NCBI RefSeq assembly: GCF_026745355.1
Contig: NC_079202.1
Coordinates: forward strand, 51,858,209 to 51,922,208
DNA: 64,000 bases
Source of the DNA: Beta vulgaris subsp. vulgaris
Taxonomy: Eukaryota; Streptophyta; Magnoliopsida; Caryophyllales; Amaranthaceae
Reading direction: 5' to 3'
Shown here: positions 10,805-21,662 of the stretch, one piece after another
How the letters are laid out: each line of letters starts with the position of its first letter
How positions within the stretch are numbered: the first letter of the stretch is position 1
Notes under the pieces: generated by a model
Database searches by the model: none
Seen by the model: the letters and a program-made list of their open reading frames with translations, nothing else
Told to the model about the DNA's origin: nothing
Made by a program: the position numbers and the translations under genes

Positions 10805-11034
10805 CTTCCAAATGATATCTTACTCAAAATCCTCTCTCACCTACCTCTGACCAGCGTCGCGCCGCCGCCCAAACCTACACCTTGTTTAGTCGGTGGGCCC
10901 ACATTTGGACTGATCTTTCCCACCTTCGTTTAAAAGGTCCCAACATCTTCACCTCTCTCTCTAACTCCACCATCATCAACAACATCTTCAACCAAATTAT
11001 ATTTGGTATTTATAAATTTAATGTAAAATACTAA
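10805..11034 (+). pseudogene. F-box (F-box/LRR type) gene fragment
   Basis: One frame gives LPNDILLKILSHLPLTSVA (from 10805), the first half of a plant F-box. Another frame from 10852 continues with RRAAAQTYTLFSRWAHIWTD and LSHLRL, the second half of an F-box (pattern LSRRW..LW). A small indel around 10850-10860 separates them, and the protein ends at a TAA (11032-11034) with no LRR region. The pyrimidine-rich stretch 10640-10760 with a possible donor site (ATCAG/GTAAGC) may be the old leader. Confidence 0.7.
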
Positions 11035-11209
11035 TAAATGAAATATATAAGTATTTGGGGTATAACCCGAACCTAAAAACTAGTTATATTTTCATTTCAT
11101 GTGCTTTGGCTATTATAAAAATAAAAGAAGCCAATAAAGGAATTGATGAGTGAAAAAGAACAAATATTATGGCTAGCTTAAGGTGACGAGATCAGAATCG
11201 GGGAGAACT

Positions 11210-11305
11210 GTGCAAGTAGGGGTTGGAATAGTAGGGGTTGAAATAGTAAGGGCTTTATCAAAAGGGGTTGAAATAGTAGGGGTTTTATCAGTAGGGGTTG
11301 GAAAA
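11210..11305. repeat. Minisatellite, GTAGGGGTTGAAATA units
   Basis: About six degenerate ~15-bp units of GTAGGGGTTGRAATA, some split by GGCTTTATCA. Non-coding. Confidence 0.75.
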
Positions 11306-11308
11306 GTT

Positions 11309-11373
11309 CTTAGAAGCCATAGATTGCTCAATGTCTTTCAATATATCACTTTAAGTTCTTAAAGCAAGTATTC
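11309..11373. repeat. Outer inverted repeat, right copy
   Basis: Reverse complement of 2925-2990. Sequence between the palindrome's right end (10598) and this point is unrelated to the corresponding left-hand stretch. Confidence 0.75.
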
Positions 11374-12259
11374 GTCTCTAATTTTCGGTGGTTGTATGTG
11401 AATTTGTGATAACTAATAAGTTGTGAATTTGTGATAACTAAGTTGTAAATTTGTGGTAACTAAGTAGGTGGTTACTTGGATTAGTCCCGACCTATTAAAG
11501 TTCAATTCCCCTCATAAAAAACGAAGGAAATACTTGTATTGGTTTTTTTAAAAAATTTAAATTGGTCTACGGTAAAAATGTATTGTAATAAATACAATAA
11601 AACAAGTGGGACACAAAATTGGAACCAAACCCTATCAAAACCACCTTTCTATATTTACTTCGTTCATCCTCCTTGAGGTAAATAAAACTAACCTTTCCAC
11701 TTACCTTCAACTTTTCCTTTTAGTATTTTTCAGTCTCCTTTTTACTTATCTCCCACACAAACTGCTCCATTTTAAAATGAATTAGTATAAGAAAAATAGT
11801 AGCAAAGTAGACAGGAAAAGTGTTAGTTTACGACTAAGGTTGCTCAAATCGAATTGTGAATGCCAAAAGCCACCGTGGAAGGTATTGCTAGTAAATGTAT
11901 GGGTGCAAAATTTTGCTGCAGTGTTCCACTTATGCAAAAGTTATCAATATGTCGATCCATCAAAAAGTAAATTTTCTTATGTGATCATCTATTGTAGTAT
12001 GACAAAACTCGGGGAGATTACCATACATCACTCAAGTTTTTGAACTTCCTAAAGTAAAATAGCCAATCTAATAATGTCACTAAACCAGGTAATCTTTCGG
12101 GGAAGTACGTAGATTTGAGCTAGTAATAATAACTTATCACCTCCTTAGTCATTGCAGGATTATATCATATAAATCTCACTACCAATCACGTACTCCTACT
12201 CAACCATTTAATAATGAATCTCTACAATACAAATAACTCAGCTTTACTAATAAATGTAT
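11374..12259. other. Intergenic, no gene seen
   Basis: AT-rich. Around 12100-12210 there is a degenerate relative of the palindrome module (GGATTATATCATATAAATCTCACTA followed by GTACTCCTACT). The open frame at 11840-12043 has no recognisable features. Confidence 0.5.
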
Positions 12260-12267
12260 GTACTGAG

Positions 12268-12492
12268 CAGGGGCGGCTTTTAGCATGTTTAACATGTTCC
12301 ATGGAACAAGACCCCTTAATTGTGAGGGCCCCAAAATAGAGAAAGTTCAAGTAGTAAAACAAAAGTTTATCTACTTATTTGGACTACTTTTTTTCATAAT
12401 ATGATTATGTGAAGTATGGATGAGCTACTACATTATTGAATTCTTCAAATATGAGATCGCACAGGGCCTCTATATAATTCGAGACGGGCCTG
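12268..12492. mobile_element. Non-autonomous hAT element with exact 8-bp target duplication
   Basis: A 225-bp element starting CAGGGGCGG and ending CGGGCCTG, flanked on both sides by GTACTGAG (12260-12267 and 12493-12500). The 8-bp duplication and CAGGG-type ends are diagnostic of hAT. The interior is AT-rich with no transposase. Confidence 0.85.
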
Positions 12493-12500
12493 GTACTGAG

Positions 12501-13204
12501 AGACATAACTCACACAAACACATACAACCCAAAACAAATCCCCATTATCGAAAAATCATATGAAAACGATCAAACACAAATAAAATCATACTAACAATAG
12601 TTCAAATTTCAAACATGAAACTAATAATTTGCAAACTAAATTTGACTTGTAAATACAATATTGAAAATTTATTTTGAACAATTAAATATAAATCCGCAAT
12701 TATAAAGGAACAAACCCAAAAAAATCGGTTAGGGTTTGGGTGAGAGAGATCGAGTGACTTGGTTTAAAAGGGAGAGATTAATACCGTGATTATGGCCGCT
12801 ACTGGTGGTGGCCGGATAAGTTTGATCAGAAGACGTTGGTGGCCAGAGAGTTAGCGGGTTGCGCCGATTAAATTCCCAAAATAGAAAGCGTTAGACCTAG
12901 CACAAACAATGTGGCTTCAATATCTTGATTGATTCAAAATGTATTATGACATTGCATTAGTCTTAGGATGATTTAAAGCAAGACTTTTGCATACATACTC
13001 ATTCAAGTCAACAACCCACCTTTGCCACAAAAAAAGAAGAAGTAAAGGGTCAGCTATATATCAATACACCCTTTAGAAAACAAAGTAACTTCAGGTTAGA
13101 TCACAAACTGTCACAAGATTGATGCCAGACAAATTTTCCCCAAGACACATACCAGTAGACATAGATCAACCTCACCTGCATCAGTCTTTGTATACGGCAT
13201 TATT
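12501..13204. other. Intergenic, no gene seen
   Basis: AT-rich sequence with no coding signature. A short GC-richer patch (about 12780-12880) has no recognisable protein. Confidence 0.5.
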
Positions 13205-13450
13205 AATATCGCTGATGTAATTACACATGAAGGTAATTACAATATGGAAAAAACAATATTATGGGAAAAATGTGTATAGAGAAGCAAACTTTGCTGCTGA
13301 TTGGATGGCTCACCAAGGGCATTCAACCTCTAATTTGTGTTATTATTTTACTACAATGGATAATTCCTTTTCCCTGATCATCCGTAAGGATGCTTTAGGA
13401 TGTCCCGTTTCCTGGGTACCTTTCTAGTTTTCTTTCTGGCTAAAAAAAAA
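13205..13450 (+). mobile_element. 3' end of a LINE (RNase H tail)
   Basis: The frame 13227-13427 has VYREANFAADWMAHQGH and ends FSLIIRKDALGCPVSWVPF, the C-terminal pattern of the RNase H-like domain (RVT_3) that plant LINEs carry after reverse transcriptase. A stop and a short A-run (13442-13450) follow. It is 5'-truncated, with no upstream RT. Confidence 0.65.
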
Positions 13451-13928
13451 TGGGGAAATTGAAGTTTTTTAAAAAATATATAAATTTAGTTTTTAAAATT
13501 TATGGGTATTATCACATACTCATCTTTGAACAAATTACTGCTACACAAGCACAAATGGAGAAGTTCAACTATAAGTTCAGAACCCAAAAATACACAAGAT
13601 TTTTTGATGAATTTTTGAGGGATGTTAACGAGAGAAGCAAAGAAATGAGGAGAGAGAAGTTCTGTTTATATCCGTGTGCTTGTGTTTCTTTCTTTATATG
13701 TGTAACTGTTGGATATAATGCAAATGGAAGTTATGTTTTAAACGTGCTGTAACAGTTGCTTGTTTTAATTTCTCCCCCAAATCTGAACATGCACAAAATC
13801 ACAATTACTTTCATTTCAAAAATCAAAGGGAAAGACAATTCATTTTCCTGGGCACAATGAATAACCAACTTTCTGAAATTTACAATGAATTTCACATAAA
13901 ATAAGTGCATTCACATGAATTCAAACTC

Positions 13929-14343
13929 GAATATCTTCACCGGAACTTCCATTCTTCTTAAGAGAGAGGAAAGAAATACTCCACAAAAATCAAATTCCCC
14001 CCAAATTTTAATTTTTCCTACAAAATTAGTCTTAAGTTTAACTCCATTTTTCTTCGTTGAATTTAGCAAAAAGAAGAACCCGATTATTGACACTGTAACT
14101 ATGTTGTGCAGGGCTCAAAGCCAATGCTTCCAAGGGATGAAGGTCCAATATTGTCCAAGGAAGCTCAATCAAGTAGCGGACAAGCTGGCTAAGAAGGAAG
14201 AAAGGATAACTTAGATGTGAATGTAACTAGGCTTATCCCCACCCCCCTAGTTATATTTTGAACTTATGGGACGAATTTGTACTAAGGCTTCTAACCGTTA
14301 ACAATTAATCTATATTTCCGCATTTCACCAAAAAAAAAAAAAA
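13929..14343 (+). mobile_element. 5'-truncated LINE insertion with poly(A) and 16-bp target duplication
   Basis: ACATGAATTCAAACTC occurs at 13913-13928 and again at 14344-14359, immediately after a 14-base A-run (14330-14343). Inside, about 14099-14213 encodes the pattern VQYCPRKLNQVADKLAKKE, the end of a LINE RNase H domain, followed by a ~115-bp 3' UTR. The ~170 bp at the 5' end is not obviously LINE sequence. Either it was transduced or the insert is a chimeric retrocopy. Confidence 0.85.
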
Positions 14344-15020
14344 ACATGAATTCAAACTCAATTAATTTCAATAAGATTTTGACTCAAAAGAAAAATAGCA
14401 ATTCCTACAAAAAGAAGTCGAACCCGTAATTGAACTGATTTCGAGTATACGATCTTTGCTTCTCATAAGTTATGTGTCAAGATATAATTAGAAATTTAGG
14501 GTTTGCAAGCAGAAGTTTACACTTATAAGCAAAAATATACATAAATCATATGAAAATACCTGTAAAATAAACCAATAAAATAAGCCAATAAAATAAGATT
14601 AGATCTTCTGTGTAATTTTCCTATAATCTTTAAACTCAATAATCTTAATTCAAACCAATAAAATAAGATTTTTTTTTCTTTCTTTTCTGTTCCATGGAAC
14701 TTGTTCCATGCAAAGCATTGCTTTTCTTGTCTTTTTATTAGTGTTTGGAGTCAGATAGTATGAATGCTTTGGTTCCTTAGTTTGGTTGGTTTGCCCCTAA
14801 AGCAAGACATCCCTTCTAGGAAGGCACCCCTTGCCAAAGGGGAGTCACTAACTGGGCTTTTGTCCAACTTAAAATAGTTCTTCTAGAATCATTTTATCTA
14901 CTTCCTTGACCGAAAAGCGCTATCAATCCTACTTCCTCCACCTATTTCATAACAATAGGTACTTCAAAAATAACCTTTTCCGTTTGGGATGAGAATTATG
15001 AGAATTGGAGCCCAACCAAA

Positions 15021-15193
15021 ATAAAGGTCGGAAATAGTGTACATCGGAGAAGGCCGATAACAGAATGAGAATCCTGAGAATTGGAGCGAGAGAAGCGAGG
15101 GAGAAAGCAAGCCGACCCAAAACACGAGACACTTTTGTCCGACAAAAGTGGTTTTTAGGCGTAAATAAGGCTAGCTTGGAGCAACATCCCCTA
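15021..15193. repeat. Dispersed repeat B, copy 2
   Basis: Matches 2461-2634. Here it carries an extra TTTTGTCCGACAAAAG hairpin (around 15132-15148) where copy 1 reads differently. Confidence 0.75.
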
Positions 15194-15232
15194 ACTATTT
15201 GAGGAAAAGGAGAAGAATGAAGAAGGCGGAAA
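15193..15232. repeat. 40-bp fragment of the palindrome right arm
   Basis: ACTATTTGAGGAAAAGGAGA and the following GAATGAAGAAGGCG match 9120-9160. It is fused directly to the end of repeat B, so this is a recombinant junction. Confidence 0.7.
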
Positions 15233-15936
15233 AAGTTACAAAGAAATCAAAGAAAAACTGGTAATTATATGGTTTGTTATTTAAAGATCATAAATCAGCG
15301 ATCGAAAATCGAAACTTCAAAAAACTTGGACAAAACAACTATCTATTTTTTTTTTCCAGAACGAAAAATCAAATATTTTTCAAGTACCTATTGTTGCGGA
15401 ATGGGGGAGGAAGTAGGATTGATAGCGCTTTTCGATCAAGGGAGTAGACAGAATAATGCACTAGCACTTTTCAAGAATGAAGTAGCATTTGACGACAATT
15501 TTTTGAAGTGAATTCCCTTCGCCAATGATGTAATAGTCAATGTCGCAGTCGCGACTATGCAAGAAATTTGAAATGCTACTAATTTTGTCGTTCTTAGGCA
15601 TCATTGAGGGGTCATTGTTGCATTGAAGGAACAAAAGCCGATTCTGAATTTTATTCTCACGAACAATCTATTTGGTTTTAGAACAGTTATTATGTCAGCA
15701 AGTCGAAGTGGAGCTCGTGTTGTTGGCCTTGGAATTGTGATTATTTTGGATGTGCATTACATTATAATAAATGTCACCACATATACTATTGTGATAGGAT
15801 ATAATTTTACACAAACATTTGCTTGCCCATCGTAAGATGTCATGGAAGCAGTGGCTAAGAAAATAGTCGTTATAAGCATGATTTTTTACCAAGCACTTGT
15901 CAAAATAAAAATTGTGATCTCTTCAATCACATAACG

Positions 15937-16095
15937 CAACCCTTTGAGACCAAAAGGGCTGCGTTTTATAAACCGTAGCCCTTCTTAAGATGAAGGGCTG
16001 CAGTTTTAATCCTAAACACAGCCCTTTGAGTTAAGAGGCTGCAACCCTTTTAGACCAGAAGGGCTGCGTTTTATAAACCGCAACCCTTCTTATTG
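15937..16095. repeat. Cluster of AAGGGCTGCG subterminal-type repeats (CACTA-like)
   Basis: Seven or so copies of AAGGGCTGCG or its complement in both orientations. A ~40-bp direct repeat (about 15948-15987 and 16053-16092) is built around GGGCTGCGTTTTATAAACC. Arrays like this are typical next to the ends of plant CACTA (En/Spm) transposons. A possible degraded end CACTTGTCAAAA is at ~15894. No transposase was found, so the class is inference. Confidence 0.5.
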
Positions 16096-16271
16096 TGAAA
16101 TTTGGGTTTTTATTCATTATACTCGTACAATGTAAACTTGAAAGAAAAAAAAAATCGAAAATCTAGTTCTACTTGGAAAGATGTTGGTTTAATTGTTGTG
16201 ATTCGAGATTGCTTGTTCATGTCAAGAATCAGGACCAATCAAGTAGTGTATGCACAATATGCAATGATATA

Positions 16272-16532
16272 CTCCCCCGTTTCATTTTAATCTACACATG
16301 CACTTACACTTTTTAGCATGTCAATGTAAAATTTTGAGGATATATATTTTTAGTTTTGTATTTATAAAAATTGTAAAAAGTACATATTAATAAAATACAT
16401 GTTATGATGAATCTAACAAGATCTCACATGACTATATTTTCATCCGCGTATAAATCACAAATGATGGTCAAAGTGAAATTTGTGAATAGTGTAAAGTGTC
16501 AAAATGTGTAGATTAAAATGAAACGGAAGGAG
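16272..16532. mobile_element. Stowaway-type MITE
   Basis: A 261-bp element with inverted ends CTCCCCCGTTTCATTTTAAT / CTCCTTCCGTTTCATTTTAA and a further GTGTAGATTA match. TA precedes the left end; the right TA is shifted by two bases. The interior is AT-rich. The CTCCCTCCGTT-type end is the Stowaway (Tc1/mariner) signature. Confidence 0.8.
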
Positions 16533-18569
16533 AATAGACTGGAGACATAGCGTTTGCTTATCATCTTACTGGAAAAAAATATTATTTGGGATTTGAATAT
16601 GTGAATTGTATTTATAGCCTTTTTCTATGATAATCTTATTTTTGTTTTGATAGTATATTTGGTATATATGATAATCCCTTTGAGTTTTATAATCACATGA
16701 GCTTTAGGATAGCGAAAGATAATACATACATATGTCATGTGATAATCCCTTTGAAAATTACTTGCATATATGGTCATAAAACAATTTTGTACTAGAAATT
16801 CATTAAAAGAATAATTAGTTTTTGAAATATAAAAGAAGAAGTAACCAGATGAGTTTCAGTGAAATAAAAGACTTTAGGATCTTACCTATGACATTTTGGT
16901 GAAATTTATTGGCCCGTATAATCATGAATGTATTAGATAAACTCATTATCTCAAAATAGTGAAGACAAAATAATAAATAAATAAAAAACTATAAGTTTGC
17001 GTACACTTTAGAAAATAAATAAAGTTGGATAAGAGTTCAATCATTTTATTGTGAAAAGAAATTTGATAAAAAAGAATGAGATATCTTTAGACCATAGACT
17101 AATTATGTAGATTGATGTCAGCATGTGATTGCTTCATCGTTTCCTAAAAAGGTATAGGGGATATATAGTTGTATAGCGGAAAAATGATACAAAGAAACTA
17201 TTAGACCATACTTAAAATTGAAGTGTTGCTATTAGTATGGGACAACGATTAAAGGATATATATACACATTTTTTTAAATTAATATGGGACAAAAGGAATA
17301 TAGAAGATGTCATACACCTAACTAATTACATAATCAATCTAAATTTAAGCTCGTAATAAGAGAACTTTGAATATATATTTGCAAATATAAAATTATTTGT
17401 GCACCATGCACGGTTATAAATCTAATTTTGATTTTAATAAATTACATGGAAAAATACATAAGTACATTAAAAAACTTAAATGATAAAAACTTATATCTAT
17501 ATCTAATTAAAGTTTATGTTACTCAAATTATTCTTCTTTCAGTTTTTAGATATAAATTTTGAAGTTACTTTATTTTCTTATTGTACCATATTGAAAGTCT
17601 ATGACTTGGTATTCGAAAAATTGATTTGAAATTCTTATAAATATGAAATATATACGGTTTTTTTTACTAAGTATCCATGAGTTAAAAAAATTCACCTAGT
17701 ATTCTCTATGTTTTCAAAATTCACCAGATACCCCTAAATTTCATAATAATACACTCAGATGACTAAAAACAATTAACTCCGTTGGTCTTAAACCTCATTA
17801 AACCTAATTAGTCTTAATTAATCTAACTAAATCCTAATATCTACCTTCGAATCCTACCCTAATCCTATCCTAATCCTAACCCTTGATTTCAAACCTTAAC
17901 CATAATCCTAACCCCACTACCACCCAACCACCCCCTTCCCCTTCCCCTCCACCCACCCCACCCTACCCCATGAATCCCCAACCCCTACCGCAACCACCAC
18001 CCCCACCGCAGCCCCCACCCTCCCCCCAACCCATGCAACCTCGCCAGCCCCCTTCGCCCACCCATTCGATTTCTCCCCCACACCACCACCACTATGCGCA
18101 CAACCTCCGGTGCACCGTCGCCCTTCAAACAACAACATGATTATAGAAAAATACGGTAAACTCTATAATGGTATATTTAAAGTTGAATTATGAATATATT
18201 GATCAAATAACAAATATCTCGTGCAATTTGCACGAGAGTGAATACTTAAATTTTAATATATGACAAAAATCCCAGGAACTCGAATATTACCACTAATGTA
18301 GTGTACAAGGAATTCAAAACGGGTAACCAATACTCATATATTAATCTACTTAATTGTTTTATTTATTATGTTACACTGTCCTTCAAAAGTCTAATTTATT
18401 TACTTGTGTATTTTGTTTATTCAATATGATTTGATATGCGTTAAGAGCCATATTATTTGATTTTATAAAAAGAAAGTATCAAATTATATCTAGATAAAAA
18501 TTTTCGTGCACTTTTTATGCACGAATTTTAAAATTCTGAAGGCATTTCATATGTCCTCAATATTTTTTG
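16533..18569. other. Intergenic AT-rich stretch with a C-rich island
   Basis: No gene seen. At about 17870-18080 the plus strand becomes strongly C-rich (CCTAATCCTA, then CCACCCC runs). The proline- and glycine-rich frames there are low-complexity artefacts. The rest is AT-rich without recognisable element ends. Confidence 0.6.
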
Positions 18570-18658
18570 CTTAATACAAACTTTTGAGTTTTTTGTGTGC
18601 TTAATACAAACTTTTGAGTTTTTTTGTGCTTAATACAAATTTTTGAGTTTTTTTGCAG
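18570..18658. repeat. Three tandem ~30-bp units
   Basis: CTTAATACAAACTTTTGAG followed by a T-run and GTG occurs three times in succession (from 18570, 18600 and 18629). The last unit runs into the left end of the next inverted-repeat element. Confidence 0.85.
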
Positions 18659-19050
18659 GGATATACTAGGGTAATAGGTCATTTTATGGGGATATACATC
18701 ACTAAATTTATTTTGTGGGGATATACCAATCTAAATCTAAATTTTGTTAAAAGGTACCGAAATTACTATTGCCGCCACGAAAGTCAATTTTTCGGCCCTT
18801 GACTTGTTAGGAACTCGCGTGTGACCCACAAAGTAACGGTGAAGAAGTTGGAGAAAAATAAATGTAATAGAAGCAATTGAATATTATAACGCTATACAAA
18901 GAGTAATTTAAGCAACTCAAAGATCGAAAATTTGACTTTCTCATCGAAAATAGTATTTTTGGTACCTTTTAACAAAATTTAAATTAGGTTGATAGATCAT
19001 CACAAAATTTTTTTAGTGAGGTATATCGTATATCCGTACAAAAAACTCAC
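18645..19050. mobile_element. Foldback / long-TIR element of about 400 bp
   Basis: About 18645-18795 is the reverse complement of about 18920-19050; shared blocks are TTTTGTTAAAAGGTACC, GGATATAC, CACTAAA and AAAGTCAA. Long AT-rich inverted ends fit a MULE-derived MITE. I could not define a target duplication. Confidence 0.6.
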
Positions 19051-20621
19051 GTTCCTCACAAAAATAGTGCTTTCACTCTATACTCTCTGTCTCTCTCCGT
19101 TCCCCTCGTCAGTCGGCGTCGATCGCCTCGAGTCATCGTTGCTGGCCTGTTGCTGAGTCGTCGCGCCGGTGATTTACGCCACCTCTGCCGCCTGCCGGGT
19201 CTGCGGTCTGTGTGACTGCAGATTTTAGCCTGCTGTACTGTTGGTTAATTTTCTTTGTTTCTTTCTCAAAAGCTCTTTCAATTTCTTTTCCATCTAATGA
19301 TTTAATGATTTGTGAGTTTATGGGTTTATGAATCGTGTGGATTTATGGGTTTATGAATTAGGAATCTACTGATTTGTGAACTTAAAAATCAAAAGATTGT
19401 ATTTATGAATTTAAAAACCAAAAGAGTGAATTTGTGAATTGGGAATTTACAGTGTTGGTAAATTATAATTTGTTTACTTTGTTATTGAATTCAATTGGTG
19501 AATGAGTGAATTATGATTTGTGAATTTCTTACTAATACACAATTATACATATTTGTTATGTTGTCTTGTGAATCTCTGATGTGAGTAGTGCATTTTCTTT
19601 CGTATTCTAACATTGAATTTCAATGAATTATTAGTTCACCTTCAAACTTCATAAGAAGATTCCTTTAAAAACAAAGTTCTTATGTGCATTGATAATAGCT
19701 AAAGATATAGGCTACAAGCCTACAACAGAACTTTTGGCTTATGACATTTTAATAACAAAATCAAAGGTAGAAAATATTAGTCAATTGCAATTGAGCTTTT
19801 GAACCTTCAATAGAGTGAACAATGGAGAAAAAAAAGGACAGAGAGATAGAAAAGGGAAGAGAATGAGGAGAGAGATTTAGGAAAGTTCATGGTTTTAACA
19901 GACGAAAGAACAAGTTGATTCAAAGGTTAATTTTAGTTGGAAATTTGAAATTTGTGTTTACAATATGTATTTACTGTTTAGAAATTCTAACAATGGGAAA
20001 CTTTTAATATAGATATAAAATTAAACCAAATCCAAGTTCGATACCAAACAGTTGAATTTGGTCAAATCTATCATTTGAACAAAATCACCATGCCATACTG
20101 TCCATTAATCAAAGTTGTTTTGGATCCAAGTCTATCGCAAAGGGGAACATAATGATCCCCGAGTTAGTAGGAATTTTTCACTATCCAATGCTATTGCAAA
20201 ATCATGCTACCCCTGACGTGAAATCCTGGCTCTGTCCCTGGTTAGTTGGTTTGTTCCATGAGTTTGCCAAGTAGGGGTAGTTGGTGATGATAGTGCCCCT
20301 TCCAGAGGAAAAGATTTGGTATTAGTGTCCTCTGAGTTACTGTTTGAAAACAAGAATGATGTTTGAAAAGGGAATGGGATCCATATTTATACTGATGAGC
20401 TGAACCAATGAAAAAACAATTACGTATACTATCTGAAGTTTTCTGATATTAGTTTCATACTTAATGGTTGACTGTATTGAAAATTGATGGATTTGGTAAT
20501 CTTCCAGGTGTTCTGGAATTGGAAAGAAAAAGCAGCTAAATTGCAAAAAGTCAGAATTGGAGATTGGTCTGAAACCATTGTTTGAGGTGCTCCCTAGTTC
20601 CTTACCTGATACAAGTACCTC
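19051..20621 (+). promoter_or_regulatory. Upstream region of the DHH gene, with a probable 5' UTR exon
   Basis: 19080-19240 is a CT-rich, then GC-rich stretch unlike the AT-rich flanks, as plant leaders often are. 20500-20507 (ATCTTCCAG/GTG) is a plausible acceptor just upstream of the coding exon. Between them lies AT-rich sequence that would be a leader intron. Around 20219-20240 the sequence TGGCTCTGTCCCTG resembles the end of a hAT element, but no partner end was found. This is inference only. Confidence 0.35.
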
Positions 20622-21662
20622 ATGTTCTCAAGCATTTCTTCATCACAAACCGTGTTAAGAAATCCGATAAATTCGGCCATGAATTATGCAAAGAAGAAAG
20701 CTGCTGTACTTTACCACTACCCTTGCCCTGACGGTGTTTTTGCTGCCCTTGCAGCACATCTTTACTTCTCTGCTACTTCCTCCCCTGTGCTATTTTTTCC
20801 CAACACTGTCTACAACCCTATCAAGCCTGAGCAGTTACCACTGCAAGAAATTGGCGATGTTTACCTTTTAGACTTTGTGGGGCCCTCTGGTTTCGTTGCC
20901 GATCTGTCATCTAAGGTCCAGAATGTGATCATTCTTGACCATCACAAGACTGCGCTCGAAACTTTAGGCGGTGGAACCTCATTGGGTGAGAACGTAACAA
21001 AGACTATAGATATGGAGAGGAGCGGGGCAACAATTGCTTATGATTTCTTCAAGCAGAAGCTTAGTGAAAGGAATGAAGGCAGCTATGAAGCTGTGCTTGC
21101 TGAGTATGAAAGAATGAGAAAGCTCTTTGAGTACATCGAGGATGGGGATCTTTGGAAGTGGCAACTAGAGAGTAGCAAGGCCTTCAGCAGCGGATTCAAA
21201 GACCAGAAAATAGAATTTGATTTCCGGAAAAATTCCTCCGTGTTTCAGCAGTTACTCTCCTTAAACCTTGAGGCTGTTATAAATCAAGGTATTATAAGCA
21301 TAGCTCATAAACAAAAATTGATATCTGAATCTCTTGAGCGATCTTTTGCAATTAGACTGGGAGGTGGGGATTTTGGGTGTTGCCTAGCTGTCAACGTAGA
21401 CGAAGCGCTTTCAGAATTAAGGAGTGAACTCGGGAACCAGTTGGCTTGTAAGAGCCAAGACCACAACTTAAGGGGCATTGGAGCCATAGTGTATACTGTT
21501 CCAGAGCTCGGGAATGATCAAATGCTGAAAATCAGCCTCCGGAGTGTCAGAAGTGAAGATACTACTCCGATTTCAGAGAAATATGGGGGTGGTGGACATC
21601 GTAATGCTAGTTCATTTTTGTTAACTTCAGCAGAATTTGAAGCATGGAAGATTGTTAGTTGA
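20622..21662 (+). CDS. DHH/DHHA1-family phosphoesterase
   Basis: A 346-residue protein in one exon. It has the DHH-superfamily metal-binding motifs in order: HYPCPDGVFAA (motif I, about residues 32-42), LLDF (II, near 82), ILDHHKT (III, near 104), EDGDLWKW (IV, near 172). The C-terminal DHHA1 signature GGGGHRNASSF is at about 322-332. Enzymes of this family hydrolyse phosphodiester bonds in nucleic acids, cyclic dinucleotides or polyphosphate using Mn ions; the substrate of this plant type is not evident. Met1 and Met20 (20679) are both possible starts. The 19 extra residues are serine/asparagine-rich and could be a weak targeting sequence. All catalytic motifs are intact and the frame is clean, so it is probably active. 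Confidence 0.88.
   Translation: MFSSISSSQTVLRNPINSAMNYAKKKAAVLYHYPCPDGVFAALAAHLYFSATSSPVLFFPNTVYNPIKPEQLPLQEIGDVYLLDFVGPSGFVADLSSKVQNVIILDHHKTALETLGGGTSLGENVTKTIDMERSGATIAYDFFKQKLSERNEGSYEAVLAEYERMRKLFEYIEDGDLWKWQLESSKAFSSGFKDQKIEFDFRKNSSVFQQLLSLNLEAVINQGIISIAHKQKLISESLERSFAIRLGGGDFGCCLAVNVDEALSELRSELGNQLACKSQDHNLRGIGAIVYTVPELGNDQMLKISLRSVRSEDTTPISEKYGGGGHRNASSFLLTSAEFEAWKIVS

Larger units (their letters stand above)
14885..15450. mobile_element. Inverted-repeat element with about 80-bp ends
   Basis: About 14900-14980 is the reverse complement of about 15370-15450; shared blocks are GAAAAGCGCTATCAATCC, CTACTTCCTCC and CAATAGGTACTT. The interior contains dispersed repeat B and a scrap of the palindrome arm. 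No target duplication could be fixed, so the class is unknown. Confidence 0.6.

Noticed and set aside
17883..18140. Proline-rich frame (plus) and glycine-rich frame (minus)
   Set aside because: Both come from one C-rich low-complexity island; neither has a domain, signal or conserved motif.
20219..20240. Complete hAT element near the DHH gene
   Set aside because: TGGCTCTGTCCCTG resembles a hAT end, but I found no matching opposite end or 8-bp duplication.
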